From assembly GCF_016907315.1 (NCBI RefSeq), contig NZ_JAFBBS010000001.1, positions 930,001-994,000 on the forward strand: a DNA stretch of 64,000 nucleotides. Reading direction: 5' to 3'. The stretch is from Microbacterium esteraromaticum (GTDB taxonomy: Bacteria; Actinomycetota; Actinomycetes; Actinomycetales; Microbacteriaceae). Within the stretch, counting starts at the first letter, position 1. The number at the start of each line of letters is the position of its first letter. The notes below the pieces were generated by a model. The model had not been told where the DNA came from. It did no database searches and saw only the letters and a list, made by a program, of their open reading frames with translations. The position numbers and the translations under genes were made by a program. Below, piece by piece: positions 56,389-64,000 of the stretch.

Positions 56389-57372
56389 TCACCCGGGCGG
56401 ACGGATGCCGAACGAGGCGAGCCTCGCGCCGAGAACGGACGCGCTCCTGATGTCGGCCGAGCCCCAGCGAACGGTGCGCCACCCGGTGACGCCCCGGATG
56501 TCATCCTCACGTCGCTTCTCGGCGAGAACGACCTCTTCCGCGGTCCGGCGTCCTCGCATTCCGTCATCGAGGTACTTATCCCGGCCGTCGAACTCTCCGA
56601 AGCAGCGCGACCGTCGAAATCCGAAGTCGAGCCAGTAGTCCTGCCCAGCCGAGCCGACCACGTGCAGCTGGAGCTCGGGCTCGGCGAAGCCCAGATCGAG
56701 AAGATGCAGACGGCTCACACTCTCGCCCGGAAGCTGCGCGCGTCCGTCGGCGAGGTCGATGATCCGCCTCGCGCTCCTGATGCCAGGCCTACGAGGATGC
56801 GCGGCGCGGGCCAGCATCCGGTCCTTCCACGCGCCGACGGCATCGGCATCCTGCACGTGCCCGGACACGGCGACGCTCCGCAGGGCGGCGTCTGCAGCCG
56901 AGAGCGCGACGGGCGGCGAGCTCACACAGGCGAGGTCGAGCACCGTGCGCTCGAGCGAGGTGCAGCGGATCCCATCGCGCTCGACGATGTCGGCGGAGTC
57001 GAGCGGAACCCCGTGCCACATGACCCCGGCCACGGTCCTTCCGTGACGGGCAGCGCGGATCGCGGCGTGCACCGACGTGGGGACGAGCCGATACAGGGGC
57101 AGGCCGTGCAGGACCGCAGCGGAAGGCCCCCAGAACACCGGTCCGGGCGAGGCGGAGTTGAGATGTGTCGACACCACCTCGACGAGGTGCCGGCCCTCAT
57201 TCCACAGTGCAGCCCACGCTGCGGCCTCGAGGTACCGGTTGTGGCGCACGCGACGCAGCGCCCCGTCGGTCACCAGGCGCTCGATCTGGCGCTCGGAGTG
57301 CCCACGAGAACGCAGCTCCGCTCGAGTGATGATGAGCGCTCGGGCTCCTGCGATGTCGATGTTCTTCGGCAT
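56389..57372 (-). CDS. AbiEi/DUF559-like protein (winged helix + PD-(D/E)xK-like)
   Basis: Protein of 327 residues from ATG 57372 (MPKNIDIAGARALIITRAEL). The N-terminus is an AbiEi-antitoxin-like winged helix (RSRGHSERQIERLVTDGALR, RHNRYLEAA), the middle has an AbiEi ligand-like region (SLERTVLDLACVSSP), and the C-terminus resembles DUF559/Vsr nucleases: YWLDFGFRRSRCFGEFDGRD, then EKRREDDIRGVTGWRTVRW. Such two-part proteins are frequent in Microbacteriaceae and stand alone, without an AbiEii toxin. A nuclease or regulator role is inferred. Two 78-bp repeats bracket it. Confidence 0.75.
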   Translation of the reverse strand: MPKNIDIAGARALIITRAELRSRGHSERQIERLVTDGALRRVRHNRYLEAAAWAALWNEGRHLVEVVSTHLNSASPGPVFWGPSAAVLHGLPLYRLVPTSVHAAIRAARHGRTVAGVMWHGVPLDSADIVERDGIRCTSLERTVLDLACVSSPPVALSAADAALRSVAVSGHVQDADAVGAWKDRMLARAAHPRRPGIRSARRIIDLADGRAQLPGESVSRLHLLDLGFAEPELQLHVVGSAGQDYWLDFGFRRSRCFGEFDGRDKYLDDGMRGRRTAEEVVLAEKRREDDIRGVTGWRTVRWGSADIRSASVLGARLASFGIRPPG

Positions 57373-57484
57373 CCAGCGATCCTGTCTTCCTGCCGTCCCC
57401 GAACCGACGCTCTCCACAGCCTGATCCCGATCTCGCGCCGAACGCTGTGCTGTGGAAGACGGATGGCACCTGCCCATCCCGTTC

Positions 57485-57562
57485 GCGCCCCTGCTGAGCT
57501 ACCCCACCCCTGTTCAGCTGCGTAACTGGGCGGGGGCGAGGTAGCTGAGCGGGGGCGAGGAC
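57485..57562. repeat. 78-bp intergenic repeat, copy B
   Basis: Second copy of the 56302-56379 repeat in the same orientation, between the AbiEi-like start and the YqaJ-like gene. GCGTAACTGGGCGGGGGCGA here versus GCGTAACTGAGCAGGGGCGA there. Confidence 0.85.
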
Positions 57563-57657
57563 GAGCGGCGCGAGAAGACAGAAAGACAGGGGGACAGGGA
57601 CCCGCGGGGCGGCGTGTGAGAGAAGGGATGCCCGGGGGCGAGCGTTAGGCTCTTGGG

Positions 57658-58335
57658 GTGACTCCCGAACTCCAAGCGCGCATCCTCGCGGACTCCCGCG
57701 ATCGCGTCGCATGGCTTCGCGCGCGAGCTCGCGGGATCACCGCGACCGACGTCGCCGGGCTCTCGGGAGAGGCCTCGATATCGCGGGCGGCGGATGCCAA
57801 GCTCGGAGCAGGTCCGCGCTTCGGCGGCAACGCCTACACCGACCACGGGCGCCGACGCGAACCGGAGATCGCGGCGTGGGTCGCGGCGACGCACGGCATT
57901 CTCCCCTCCTCCGCACTCTTCCACGCCGAGATCGAGAAGCGCCACCTCGCAACGCCGGACGGCATCTGCGTCGACGGAGAGGGGCGTGTGCTGCTCGCCG
58001 AGATCAAGACGACAAACAAGTCGTGGCGCACCATCCCCCGCACCTACCTGCGTCAGGTCTGGTGGCAGCAGCACGTGCTCGGCGCCGAGCGCACGCTGTT
58101 CGTGTGGGAGGAGCACGACGACTTCAACCCGATCCACGACGAGCCGCGCTCGGTGTGGATCGACCGCGACGAGAAGGAGATCGGCCAGCTCGTGGCCCTC
58201 GCGACCCGGCTGATCGACGAGCTCTACCGGCGCACGACCGGTCAGGCCCCTCCTACTCGCGCCCCGCTGGCGCCGAGCCGGCGCAACGCGCTGCGCGAGC
58301 GCGACATGTTCCGCGCACTGGCCCTGTCGGAGTAG
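57658..58335 (+). CDS. YqaJ-like (lambda-exonuclease fold) nuclease
   Basis: Protein of 225 residues of the YqaJ viral recombinase family. The N-terminal part has RARARGITATDVAGL, then EPEIAAWVAATHG (catalytic-type E70), the metal-binding D101 in TPDGICVD and LLAEIKTTNK with E115 and K117 (ExK), and LRQVWWQQHVLGA. Such 5'-3' exonucleases belong to phage recombination systems (with RecT-like annealers); none lies nearby, so this is a stand-alone copy, perhaps of old phage origin or for repair. Start GTG 57658. Confidence 0.85.
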   Translation: MTPELQARILADSRDRVAWLRARARGITATDVAGLSGEASISRAADAKLGAGPRFGGNAYTDHGRRREPEIAAWVAATHGILPSSALFHAEIEKRHLATPDGICVDGEGRVLLAEIKTTNKSWRTIPRTYLRQVWWQQHVLGAERTLFVWEEHDDFNPIHDEPRSVWIDRDEKEIGQLVALATRLIDELYRRTTGQAPPTRAPLAPSRRNALRERDMFRALALSE

Positions 58336-58339
58336 TCGC

Positions 58340-59227
58340 TCACATCGGAGCGAGCACCAGTGCCGCTTCGGCGGCGACCTCTTCAGCGATCGCATCGAGC
58401 AGCGGCGACCGCAGGTTCCACTGCTGCCAGTAGAGCGGCACGCGGATGCGCGGCTCGCCCAGCGACACGAGAGCATCCGAGAGGTGCGGCGCCGGGATCA
58501 GACCCCAGCCCAGCCCGAGGCGCACGGCCTCGGAGAAGTCGTGCGATGCGGGCACGTAGTGGCGCGGCACCTGCCACGGGTCCACTCCCCTGGCGCGGAG
58601 CCAGCCCTGCTGCAGCGCGTCTCGCCGATCGAAGTCGACGAAGGGCGCGCGGGCGAGTGCCCCTGCGGTGACGCCATCGGGAAACCAGCGCTGCACGAAA
58701 TCGGCGGTCGCCATCGCGCGGTATTCGAGCACGCCGAGCGGGGTGACGGCGCTGCCGCCGACCGGGTCGGCCTCGCTGGTGACGGCCGCCATCACCTCGC
58801 CCGACTCGAGCATGCGCGCGGTGTAGTCCTGATCGTCGCGGTGCAGGTCGACGTCGATCGGATGCTGTCGCGCGACGCGCGCGAGCGGGGCCAGGAACCA
58901 CGTGGCCATCGAGTCGGCGTTGACGGCGAGCGGCACACGGACGCGCGGGGCATCGACCCCGGCGGCGTCGCCGAGCCCGAACGCCGCGACCGTGTCGTGC
59001 TCGAGAAGGGCCACCTGGCGCGCGAGGCGGACGAGTGCCTCTCCGGCCTCGGTGGGCCGGACGGGCCGCGAGCGCACGACGACGGCGCGACCGATCTGCT
59101 GCTCGAGCGTCTTGATCCGCTGGCTCACCGCCGACTGCGTGACATGCATCCGTCGGGCGGCAGCCTCGAAGCTGCCCTCATCGACGACCATCGCCACGGT
59201 CGCCGCCAGCTGAGCGTCGATCTTCAT
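58340..59227 (-). CDS. LysR-family regulator (LysG/ArgP-like)
   Basis: 295 residues from ATG 59227. Helix-turn-helix GSFEAAARRMHVTQSAVSQR (residues about 18-37), followed by a type II ligand-binding domain (VRVPLAVNADSMATWFLAPL). It is divergent from the lysE gene by 70 bases, like lysG-lysE of Corynebacterium, and should activate the exporter when lysine or arginine builds up. It ends four bases from the YqaJ-like gene, which converges. Confidence 0.9.
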   Translation of the reverse strand: MKIDAQLAATVAMVVDEGSFEAAARRMHVTQSAVSQRIKTLEQQIGRAVVVRSRPVRPTEAGEALVRLARQVALLEHDTVAAFGLGDAAGVDAPRVRVPLAVNADSMATWFLAPLARVARQHPIDVDLHRDDQDYTARMLESGEVMAAVTSEADPVGGSAVTPLGVLEYRAMATADFVQRWFPDGVTAGALARAPFVDFDRRDALQQGWLRARGVDPWQVPRHYVPASHDFSEAVRLGLGWGLIPAPHLSDALVSLGEPRIRVPLYWQQWNLRSPLLDAIAEEVAAEAALVLAPM

Positions 59228-59297
59228 ATAAGTCACGCTAATGCAATGCCAGATATCTTCGCTGGAACTGATCAATGATCGGTTCTAACGTTGATCC

Positions 59298-60032
59298 GTG
59301 CTCACCTTCCTCTCCGGCCTCGGACTCATGTACTCGCTCATCGTCGCCGTCGGCGCTCAGAACGTCTTCGTGCTGCGTCAGGGCCTGCGCCGTGAGCACG
59401 TGCTGCCGGTGGTGCTCATCTGCGCCGCGTCGGATGCGGCGCTCGTGCTCGTCGGCACGGCGGGCCTCGGATTCCTCATCGCCGAGCTGCCCTGGCTCAT
59501 CATCGCCGCACGGTGGCTGGGAGGGATCTCGCTGGTCCTCTACGGCATCCTCGCCGCACGGCGCGCGTGGCGGGCAGAGGGCGAGACGCTCGTGGCCGAC
59601 GCAGCACAGGCATCCGGACCAGCACAGGCATCCGGACCCGCACAGGCATCCGGGCCAGCACAGGCATCCGGACCAACCCAAGCATCCGGATCAGGATCAG
59701 CGGCCGGCGGCGGCACGGCCACGCTCTCGCGCTCCCGGCTCGCCCCCGTTCTCGCCGCGACGCTCGCGTTCACGTTCCTCAACCCGAACGTCTACCTCGA
59801 CACGGTGCTGCTGATCGGGTCGATCGCCGCGACGCACGGCCCCGCACGCTGGGTCTTCGCCGCCGGCGCCATCCTCGGCAGCATCACCTGGTTCTTCGCC
59901 CTGGGCTTCGGTGCCCGCCATCTGGGCCGCTGGCTGCGCACGCCGCGGGCATGGCGCATCCTCGACACGGTCATCGCGGCGCTGCTGGTCGTCATGGGCG
60001 TGCTGCTCGTGCTGCCCGTCTTCACCGCCTGA
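59298..60032 (+). CDS. LysE-family amino-acid exporter, with repeat loop
   Basis: Basic-amino-acid exporter (lysine/arginine) of 244 residues, GTG start. Helices start with FLSGLGLMYSLIVAVGAQN (residues 4-22), which holds the family GAQNVFVLRQG signature. The loop after the third helix is expanded by five tandem six-residue repeats (AQASGP) encoded by 18-bp repeats at 59604-59693. Later parts (AFTFLNPNVYLDTVLLIGSI) are normal. Regulated by the divergent LysG-like gene. Confidence 0.9.
   Translation: MLTFLSGLGLMYSLIVAVGAQNVFVLRQGLRREHVLPVVLICAASDAALVLVGTAGLGFLIAELPWLIIAARWLGGISLVLYGILAARRAWRAEGETLVADAAQASGPAQASGPAQASGPAQASGPTQASGSGSAAGGGTATLSRSRLAPVLAATLAFTFLNPNVYLDTVLLIGSIAATHGPARWVFAAGAILGSITWFFALGFGARHLGRWLRTPRAWRILDTVIAALLVVMGVLLVLPVFTA
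59604..59693 (+). repeat. 18-bp coding tandem repeat in the LysE loop
   Basis: GCACAGGCATCCGGACCA in four near-exact copies, then ACCCAAGCATCCGGATCA. Each encodes AQASGP or TQASGS and stays in frame. Copy number is likely variable between strains. Confidence 0.85.
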
Positions 60033-60059
60033 CCGCGCCGAGCCGGAGGGAGTTGCCGC

Positions 60060-60842
60060 TCAGGCCCCGTCGAGCGGGCGCAGGATGCGGGTGAGGAACC
60101 GCTGCGTGCGCTCCTCGCGGGGCGCGCCGAAGATCTGCGACGGATGCCCCTCCTCGACCACCACGCCGGCATCCATGAACAGCACGTGGTCGGCCGCCTC
60201 CCTGGCGAAGCTGAGCTCATGCGTCACGACGACCATGCTCCAGCCCTCATCCGCGAGCTCCTTGATCACCAGCAGCACCTCGCCCACGAGTTCGGGATCG
60301 AGGGCGCTCGTGGGCTCGTCGAAGAGCAGCAGATCGGGGCGCAGGGCCAGCGCGCGCACGATGCCGACCCGCTGCTGCTGACCGCCCGAGAGCTCGTGCG
60401 GTCGGGCGTCGGCCCGGTCACCCAGGCCGACCCTCTCGAGCAGCCCGCGGGCCTCGGCGACCACCTCGGCCTTGGGCCGCCCCTGCACGCGCCACGGCCC
60501 CTCGATCACGTTCTCGAGCACCGTGAAATGCGGGAACAGGTTGTGATGCTGGAAGACCATAGCCGAGCGATCGCGCAGCGCCAGGCGCTGCCGCGGCGTC
60601 ACCCGCTCGGCGAAGTCGATCTCGGGCCCGCCGTCGACGACGATCGATCCGGCATCCGGCGTCTCGAGGCCGTTCAGCGATCTCAGCACCGTGGTCTTGC
60701 CCGAGCCGCTCGGCCCGATGAGCACGACCACCTCGCCACGGTGCAGGGTCAGATCGATCCCCCGCAGCACCTCGTTGTCGCCGAAGCGCTTGTGCAGCCC
60801 GCTCGCCGTCAGCAGCGGCGGAGACGAATCAGTGCGCGACAC
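60060..60842 (-). CDS. amino-acid ABC transporter ATP-binding protein
   Basis: Polar amino-acid importer ATPase, 260 residues. Walker [12 protein letters not shown] near residue 43, Q-loop FQHHNLFPH, signature LSGGQQQR, Walker [15 protein letters not shown]-loop VVTHE. It overlaps the permease gene by 14 bases and ends the SBP-permease-ATPase operon. The type resembles cystine/glutamine systems. Confidence 0.95.
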   Translation of the reverse strand: MSRTDSSPPLLTASGLHKRFGDNEVLRGIDLTLHRGEVVVLIGPSGSGKTTVLRSLNGLETPDAGSIVVDGGPEIDFAERVTPRQRLALRDRSAMVFQHHNLFPHFTVLENVIEGPWRVQGRPKAEVVAEARGLLERVGLGDRADARPHELSGGQQQRVGIVRALALRPDLLLFDEPTSALDPELVGEVLLVIKELADEGWSMVVVTHELSFAREAADHVLFMDAGVVVEEGHPSQIFGAPREERTQRFLTRILRPLDGA

Positions 60843-61491
60843 GTTGATCGAGCCTCCTCTCGACGGCGCTCTGCCCGAACGACAGCACCAGGCAGAAGAC
60901 CCAGTAGACGAGCGCCGCCGCCAGATACAGCACCATGAACTCGTACGTGGTCGACGCGATCTGCTGGCTGACCTTGAACAGGTCGGTCACGAGGATCAGC
61001 GAGGTGAGCGACGTGTCCTTCACCAGGGAGATGAAGGTGTTCGACAGCGGCGGCACCGAGACCCGAGCAGCCTGCGGGAGCACGACCCTGGTCAGGGTGC
61101 GCGTGCGATTCATGCCGACCGTGTACGCGGCCTCCCACTGCCCCTTCGGCACCGACAGGATCGCGGCCCGCACGACCTCGGCGCCGTAGCCGCCGACGTT
61201 CAGCGACAGGGCGATGATCGCGCTGGGCCACGAGTCGATCGTGACGCCGATCGACGGCATCCCGTAGAAGATGACGAACAGCTGAACGAGCAGCGGCGTG
61301 CCGCGGATCACCGAGATGTAGAACCGCGCCAGATTCGACAGCACCGGGTTCACCGAGATGCGCATCAGCGCGATCCCGATGGCGATGAGCAGTCCGAACG
61401 CGAACGAGACCAGCGCGAGCGGCACCGTGGCCGTGAGACCTGCGAGTGCGATCGGGCCCAGTGAGTTCAGGAAGAGCTGCCAGGCATCCAT
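60829..61491 (-). CDS. amino-acid ABC transporter permease
   Basis: 220 residues, about five helices; His/Glu/Gln/Arg/opine family loop ([20 protein letters not shown], then [20 protein letters not shown]). Cystine-type permeases (TcyB/YtmL) look alike. Ten bases downstream of the binding-protein gene. Confidence 0.93.
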   Translation of the reverse strand: MDAWQLFLNSLGPIALAGLTATVPLALVSFAFGLLIAIGIALMRISVNPVLSNLARFYISVIRGTPLLVQLFVIFYGMPSIGVTIDSWPSAIIALSLNVGGYGAEVVRAAILSVPKGQWEAAYTVGMNRTRTLTRVVLPQAARVSVPPLSNTFISLVKDTSLTSLILVTDLFKVSQQIASTTYEFMVLYLAAALVYWVFCLVLSFGQSAVERRLDQRVAH

Positions 61492-61501
61492 CGACGCGAG
61501 C

Positions 61502-62314
61502 TTACTCGGTGACGTCCTCGCCGAAGTACTTCTCGCTGATCTCCGCGAGCGTGCCGTCGGCCCGCAGCTCGTCGAGCGCGCCGTCGACGGCCTTCACGAG
61601 GGCGTTCTTGTCCTTGGTGAACGTGAACGCCTGCTCGCCTGCCTCGTCGGTCTCGGCGGCGATCTTCAGGCCCGTGGGACCGTCGGTGGTCTCGTAGTCG
61701 AGGAAGGTGAGCTTGTCGTTGATGGTGGCATCGACACGCCCCTGACGCAGCAGCGCCACGGCCTGCGCCCAGCCCTCGACAGCCTCGATCTTCGCGCCCG
61801 ATTCCTTCGCGAGCTCGTTCCAGTTGCTCGTCAGCGACTGCGCTGCGGTCTTGCCCTCGAGGTCGTCGAACGAGCTGATCGAGTCGTCATCGTCCTTCAC
61901 GACGATCACGCCGGGCGAGACCGTGTACGGCTCGCTGAAGAGATACTTCTCTTCGCGCTCGTCATTGATGGTGACCTGGTTCGCGATGACGTCGAAGCGT
62001 CCCGCGTCGAGGCCGGCGAAGATCGCATCCCACTGCGTCTCCTGGAACTCCACCTTCAGGTCGAGCTTGTCGGCCACAGCCTGGATGATCTCGACGTCGT
62101 ATCCGGTCAGCGCACCGGTGCCGCCGTCGCCGTGGAAGCTGAACGGACGGTACGTGCCCTCCGTCGCCACGGTGAGGGTGCCGTCCTTGACCAGCCCGAG
62201 CTCGGCGCCGGACTCCGCCGAGCCGCTGGAGGCGGGTGCCGTCGAGCCGCTGCAGGCGGTGAGCGCTGCGGCTGCGATGACCAGTGCGGTGGCGGCGATG
62301 AGACGACGGGACAT
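61502..62314 (-). CDS. amino-acid ABC transporter substrate-binding lipoprotein
   Basis: 270 residues from ATG 62314, which follows AGGAGG. Lipobox ALTAC (C21), then the family 3 solute-binding fold: TLTVATEGTYRPFSFHGDG, LTGYDVEIIQAVADKLDLKV and WDAIFAGLDAGRFDVIANQV. The GYDVEI pattern and following text resemble cystine binding proteins; the true ligand is not decided. First gene of the operon. Confidence 0.93.
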   Translation of the reverse strand: MSRRLIAATALVIAAAALTACSGSTAPASSGSAESGAELGLVKDGTLTVATEGTYRPFSFHGDGGTGALTGYDVEIIQAVADKLDLKVEFQETQWDAIFAGLDAGRFDVIANQVTINDEREEKYLFSEPYTVSPGVIVVKDDDDSISSFDDLEGKTAAQSLTSNWNELAKESGAKIEAVEGWAQAVALLRQGRVDATINDKLTFLDYETTDGPTGLKIAAETDEAGEQAFTFTKDKNALVKAVDGALDELRADGTLAEISEKYFGEDVTE

Positions 62315-62408
62315 GAGTACCCTCCTGGGGTGTGCGGTGCGGTGACGCGGTGATCTCACACTATGCGCGCTCACCTGGGCAAAGGGCGTGCGTGACGCCG
62401 TATGACAT

Positions 62409-62448
62409 GCAGAACGCCCCCGCCGGCGAACCGGCGGGGGCGTTCTGC
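62409..62448. terminator. terminator of rplA
   Basis: 18-bp stem GCAGAACGCCCCCGCCGG with loop CGAA and perfect complement, 12 bases past the rplA stop on the minus strand. Confidence 0.85.
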
Positions 62449-62460
62449 GGTCACTCGGAC

Positions 62461-63150
62461 TCAGATGGAGTTGACGTCCAGCGGGATGCCGGGGCCGAAC
62501 GTGGTCGACACGGCGCCCTTCTGGATGTAACGGCCCTTCGAGCTCGACGGCTTGAGGCGGACGATCTCCTCGAGCGCTGCGCCGATGTTCTCGTCGAGCT
62601 GCTCAGCCGTGAACGAGGCCTTGCCGACGATGAAGTGCACGTTGGCGTGCTTGTCGACGCGGAACTCGATCTTTCCGCCCTTGATCTCCTCGACGGCCTT
62701 GGCCGGGTTGGGGGTCACGGTGCCGGTCTTGGGGTTGGGCATGAGGCCACGGGGGCCGAGCACCTTACCCAGACGACCGACCTGGCCCATGAGCTCAGGG
62801 GTCGAGACGGCTGCGTCGAAGTCGGTCCAGCCTGCGGCGACCTTCTCGATGAGCTCGGTGCCACCGACCTCGTCTGCACCGGCGGCGATGGCGGCCTCAG
62901 CGGCAGCGCCGTTCGCGAACACGATGACGCGAGCGGTCTTGCCGGTGCCGTGGGGCAGCATGACGGTGCCGCGCACCATCTGGTCTGCCTTGCGGGGGTC
63001 GACCGAGAGCTTGAGCGCGACCTCGACGGTCGAGTCGAACTTCGACGAGCCGGTCTCCTTCGCGAGGGCGACGGCCTCGGTCGGGGTGTAGAAACGGTCT
63101 GCCTCGATCTTGGCGAGGGCAGCCTGGTATGCCTTGGACTTGGTAGCCAT
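62461..63150 (-). CDS. rplA: 50S ribosomal protein L1
   Basis: 229 residues; [59 protein letters not shown] and [18 protein letters not shown] identify L1, the L1-stalk protein and translational repressor of its own operon. It follows rplK by 11 bases. Confidence 0.98.
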   Translation of the reverse strand: MATKSKAYQAALAKIEADRFYTPTEAVALAKETGSSKFDSTVEVALKLSVDPRKADQMVRGTVMLPHGTGKTARVIVFANGAAAEAAIAAGADEVGGTELIEKVAAGWTDFDAAVSTPELMGQVGRLGKVLGPRGLMPNPKTGTVTPNPAKAVEEIKGGKIEFRVDKHANVHFIVGKASFTAEQLDENIGAALEEIVRLKPSSSKGRYIQKGAVSTTFGPGIPLDVNSI

Positions 63151-63161
63151 TGTTATCTCCC

Positions 63162-63593
63162 TCAGCCCTCGACCGTGATGCCCATCGAGCGCGCAGTGCC
63201 CTCGATGATCTTCGATGCGGCGTCGATGTCGTTCGCGTTCAGGTCAGCCTGCTTGGTCTCGGCGATCTGACGGACCTGGTCCTTGGTGATCTTGCCGACC
63301 TTGACGGTGTGCGGGGTGGCCGAAGCCTTCGCGACGCCTGCGGCCTTCTTGATCAGCTCGGCGGCCGGCGGGGTCTTCAGGACGAACGTGAAGCTGCGGT
63401 CCTCGTAGACGGTGATCTCCACGGGGATGACGTTGCCGCGCTGCGACTCGGTCGCGGCGTTGTACGCCTTGCAGAACTCCATGATGTTCACGCCGTGCTG
63501 ACCGAGCGCCGGGCCGATCGGCGGCGCCGGGTTGGCTGCACCGGCGTTGATCTGAAGCTTGATCAGGCCGGTCACCTTCTTCTTGGGTGCCAT
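63162..63593 (-). CDS. rplK: 50S ribosomal protein L11
   Basis: 143 residues from ATG 63593: [20 protein letters not shown], then [20 protein letters not shown], the proline-rich factor-binding domain, and [20 protein letters not shown]. The longer frame to 63683 is not used. First gene of the rplK-rplA unit. Confidence 0.98.
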   Translation of the reverse strand: MAPKKKVTGLIKLQINAGAANPAPPIGPALGQHGVNIMEFCKAYNAATESQRGNVIPVEITVYEDRSFTFVLKTPPAAELIKKAAGVAKASATPHTVKVGKITKDQVRQIAETKQADLNANDIDAASKIIEGTARSMGITVEG

Positions 63594-63705
63594 GATTCTC
63601 CTTTCATCGAGCGGATGCCGAGGCATCCCTCTCCCGCATCCCCGGCGTCTCCGGGGCGCGGTGCTGTCTGTGCTCGCGCACAAACCACAACAGTCTACCG
63701 CATGC

Positions 63706-63741
63706 AGAACGCCCCGCCGGACGGAGCCGGCGGGGCGTTCT
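63706..63741 (-). terminator. hairpin between nusG and rplK
   Basis: 15-bp stem AGAACGCCCCGCCGG / CCGGCGGGGCGTTCT with loop ACGGAG, 14 bases beyond the nusG stop. It suggests that rplKA have their own promoter in the gap. Confidence 0.75.
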
Positions 63742-63755
63742 CATGACGCGGGGCG

Positions 63756-64000
63756 TCAGATCATCTTGGTGACCTGCTCGAACGACAGCTCGACCGGGGT
63801 CTCGCGCTCGAAGAGCGAGACGAGCACGGTGAGCTTGCCGCTGGCGGCGTTGATCTCGCTGATCGTTCCAGGCAGACCCGCGAACGAGCCCTCCTTGATC
63901 GTGATGGTCTCGCCGACCTCGAAGTCGACCTCGGCCGCCATCGGACGAGCCACGGCGACGCCGCCCTTGGCCGCGATCGACTTCGCGGTGGGGACGTCCT
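63756..64000 (-). CDS. nusG: transcription termination/antitermination protein NusG (C-terminal part)
   Basis: The open frame runs beyond base 64000; only the C-terminal KOW domain is seen: [20 protein letters not shown] then [20 protein letters not shown] and [13 protein letters not shown]. NusG binds RNA polymerase and Rho or ribosomal protein S10. Position before rplK-rplA is the universal order. Confidence 0.96.
   Translation of the reverse strand, partial: DVPTAKSIAAKGGVAVARPMAAEVDFEVGETITIKEGSFAGLPGTISEINAASGKLTVLVSLFERETPVELSFEQVTKMI

Noticed and set aside
59604..59693. Possible CRISPR array
   Set aside because: The 18-bp units are contiguous without spacers and stay in frame within lysE. 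No CRISPR array or cas gene was found in the window.

Overview
The window is GC-rich chromosomal DNA of a Gram-positive actinobacterium, most likely a Microbacterium or close relative (Microbacteriaceae). Pointers are the Rv3654c/DUF4244-type flp/tad pilus genes, the short SRP RNA, the 871-residue PASTA-type penicillin-binding protein, LacI operators of the CebR kind, and the recR-dnaX and lysC-asd neighbourhood. No search was run, so the genus is an inference.

Layout. 1-2.3 kb: 3' part of topA. 2.4-11.5 kb: a tad pilus locus (tadA, a tadB/tadC fusion, DUF4244, tadE, an Rv3654c-like gene) split by a degraded integrative element of about 6.5 kb (about 3.07-9.6 kb). The element has the C-terminal stub of a large serine integrase, a chain of overlapping small genes ending in a primase-polymerase-like gene, a small zinc-ribbon protein, a short iteron-like array, and unknown genes. 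In its middle is a lower-GC two-gene cassette: an ImmA/IrrE metallopeptidase and a class III nucleotide-cyclase-like protein. This pair is the best candidate for an undescribed (defence-like) system. Several element and tad genes are frameshifted or truncated.

11.8-24 kb: acetyl-CoA synthetase, RidA, a bifunctional penicillin-binding protein, a phosphoesterase, tRNA-Pro(CGG), VanZ, a HAD phosphatase, an FMN alpha-hydroxy-acid oxidase with its FadR-type regulator and palindromic operators, thymidine kinase and malate:quinone oxidoreductase. 24-33.3 kb: asd, lysC, a NarL-type two-component system, a DUF2871 membrane protein, an EamA transporter, recR and dnaX. A 50-bp intergenic repeat occurs twice here.

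33.7-41.6 kb: a GH65 phosphorylase with beta-phosphoglucomutase (disaccharide phosphorolysis), ackA-pta, a lysozyme-like protein and a rhomboid protease. Then the SRP RNA and a MoxR/DUF58/transglutaminase operon (41.7-46.3 kb), trhO, a DeoR regulator divergent from a DUF4406 gene, tRNA-Ser(GGA), an acetyltransferase and a PAP2 phosphatase. 50-55 kb: an alpha-glucoside-type ABC importer divergent from its LacI repressor, with four dyads between them.

55.1-64 kb: the L7/L12-L10 operon (with an L10 leader) and the L1-L11 operon plus the 3' end of nusG. They are separated by an AbiEi/DUF559-like gene bracketed by two 78-bp repeats, a YqaJ-like exonuclease, a LysG/LysE exporter pair and an amino-acid ABC importer.
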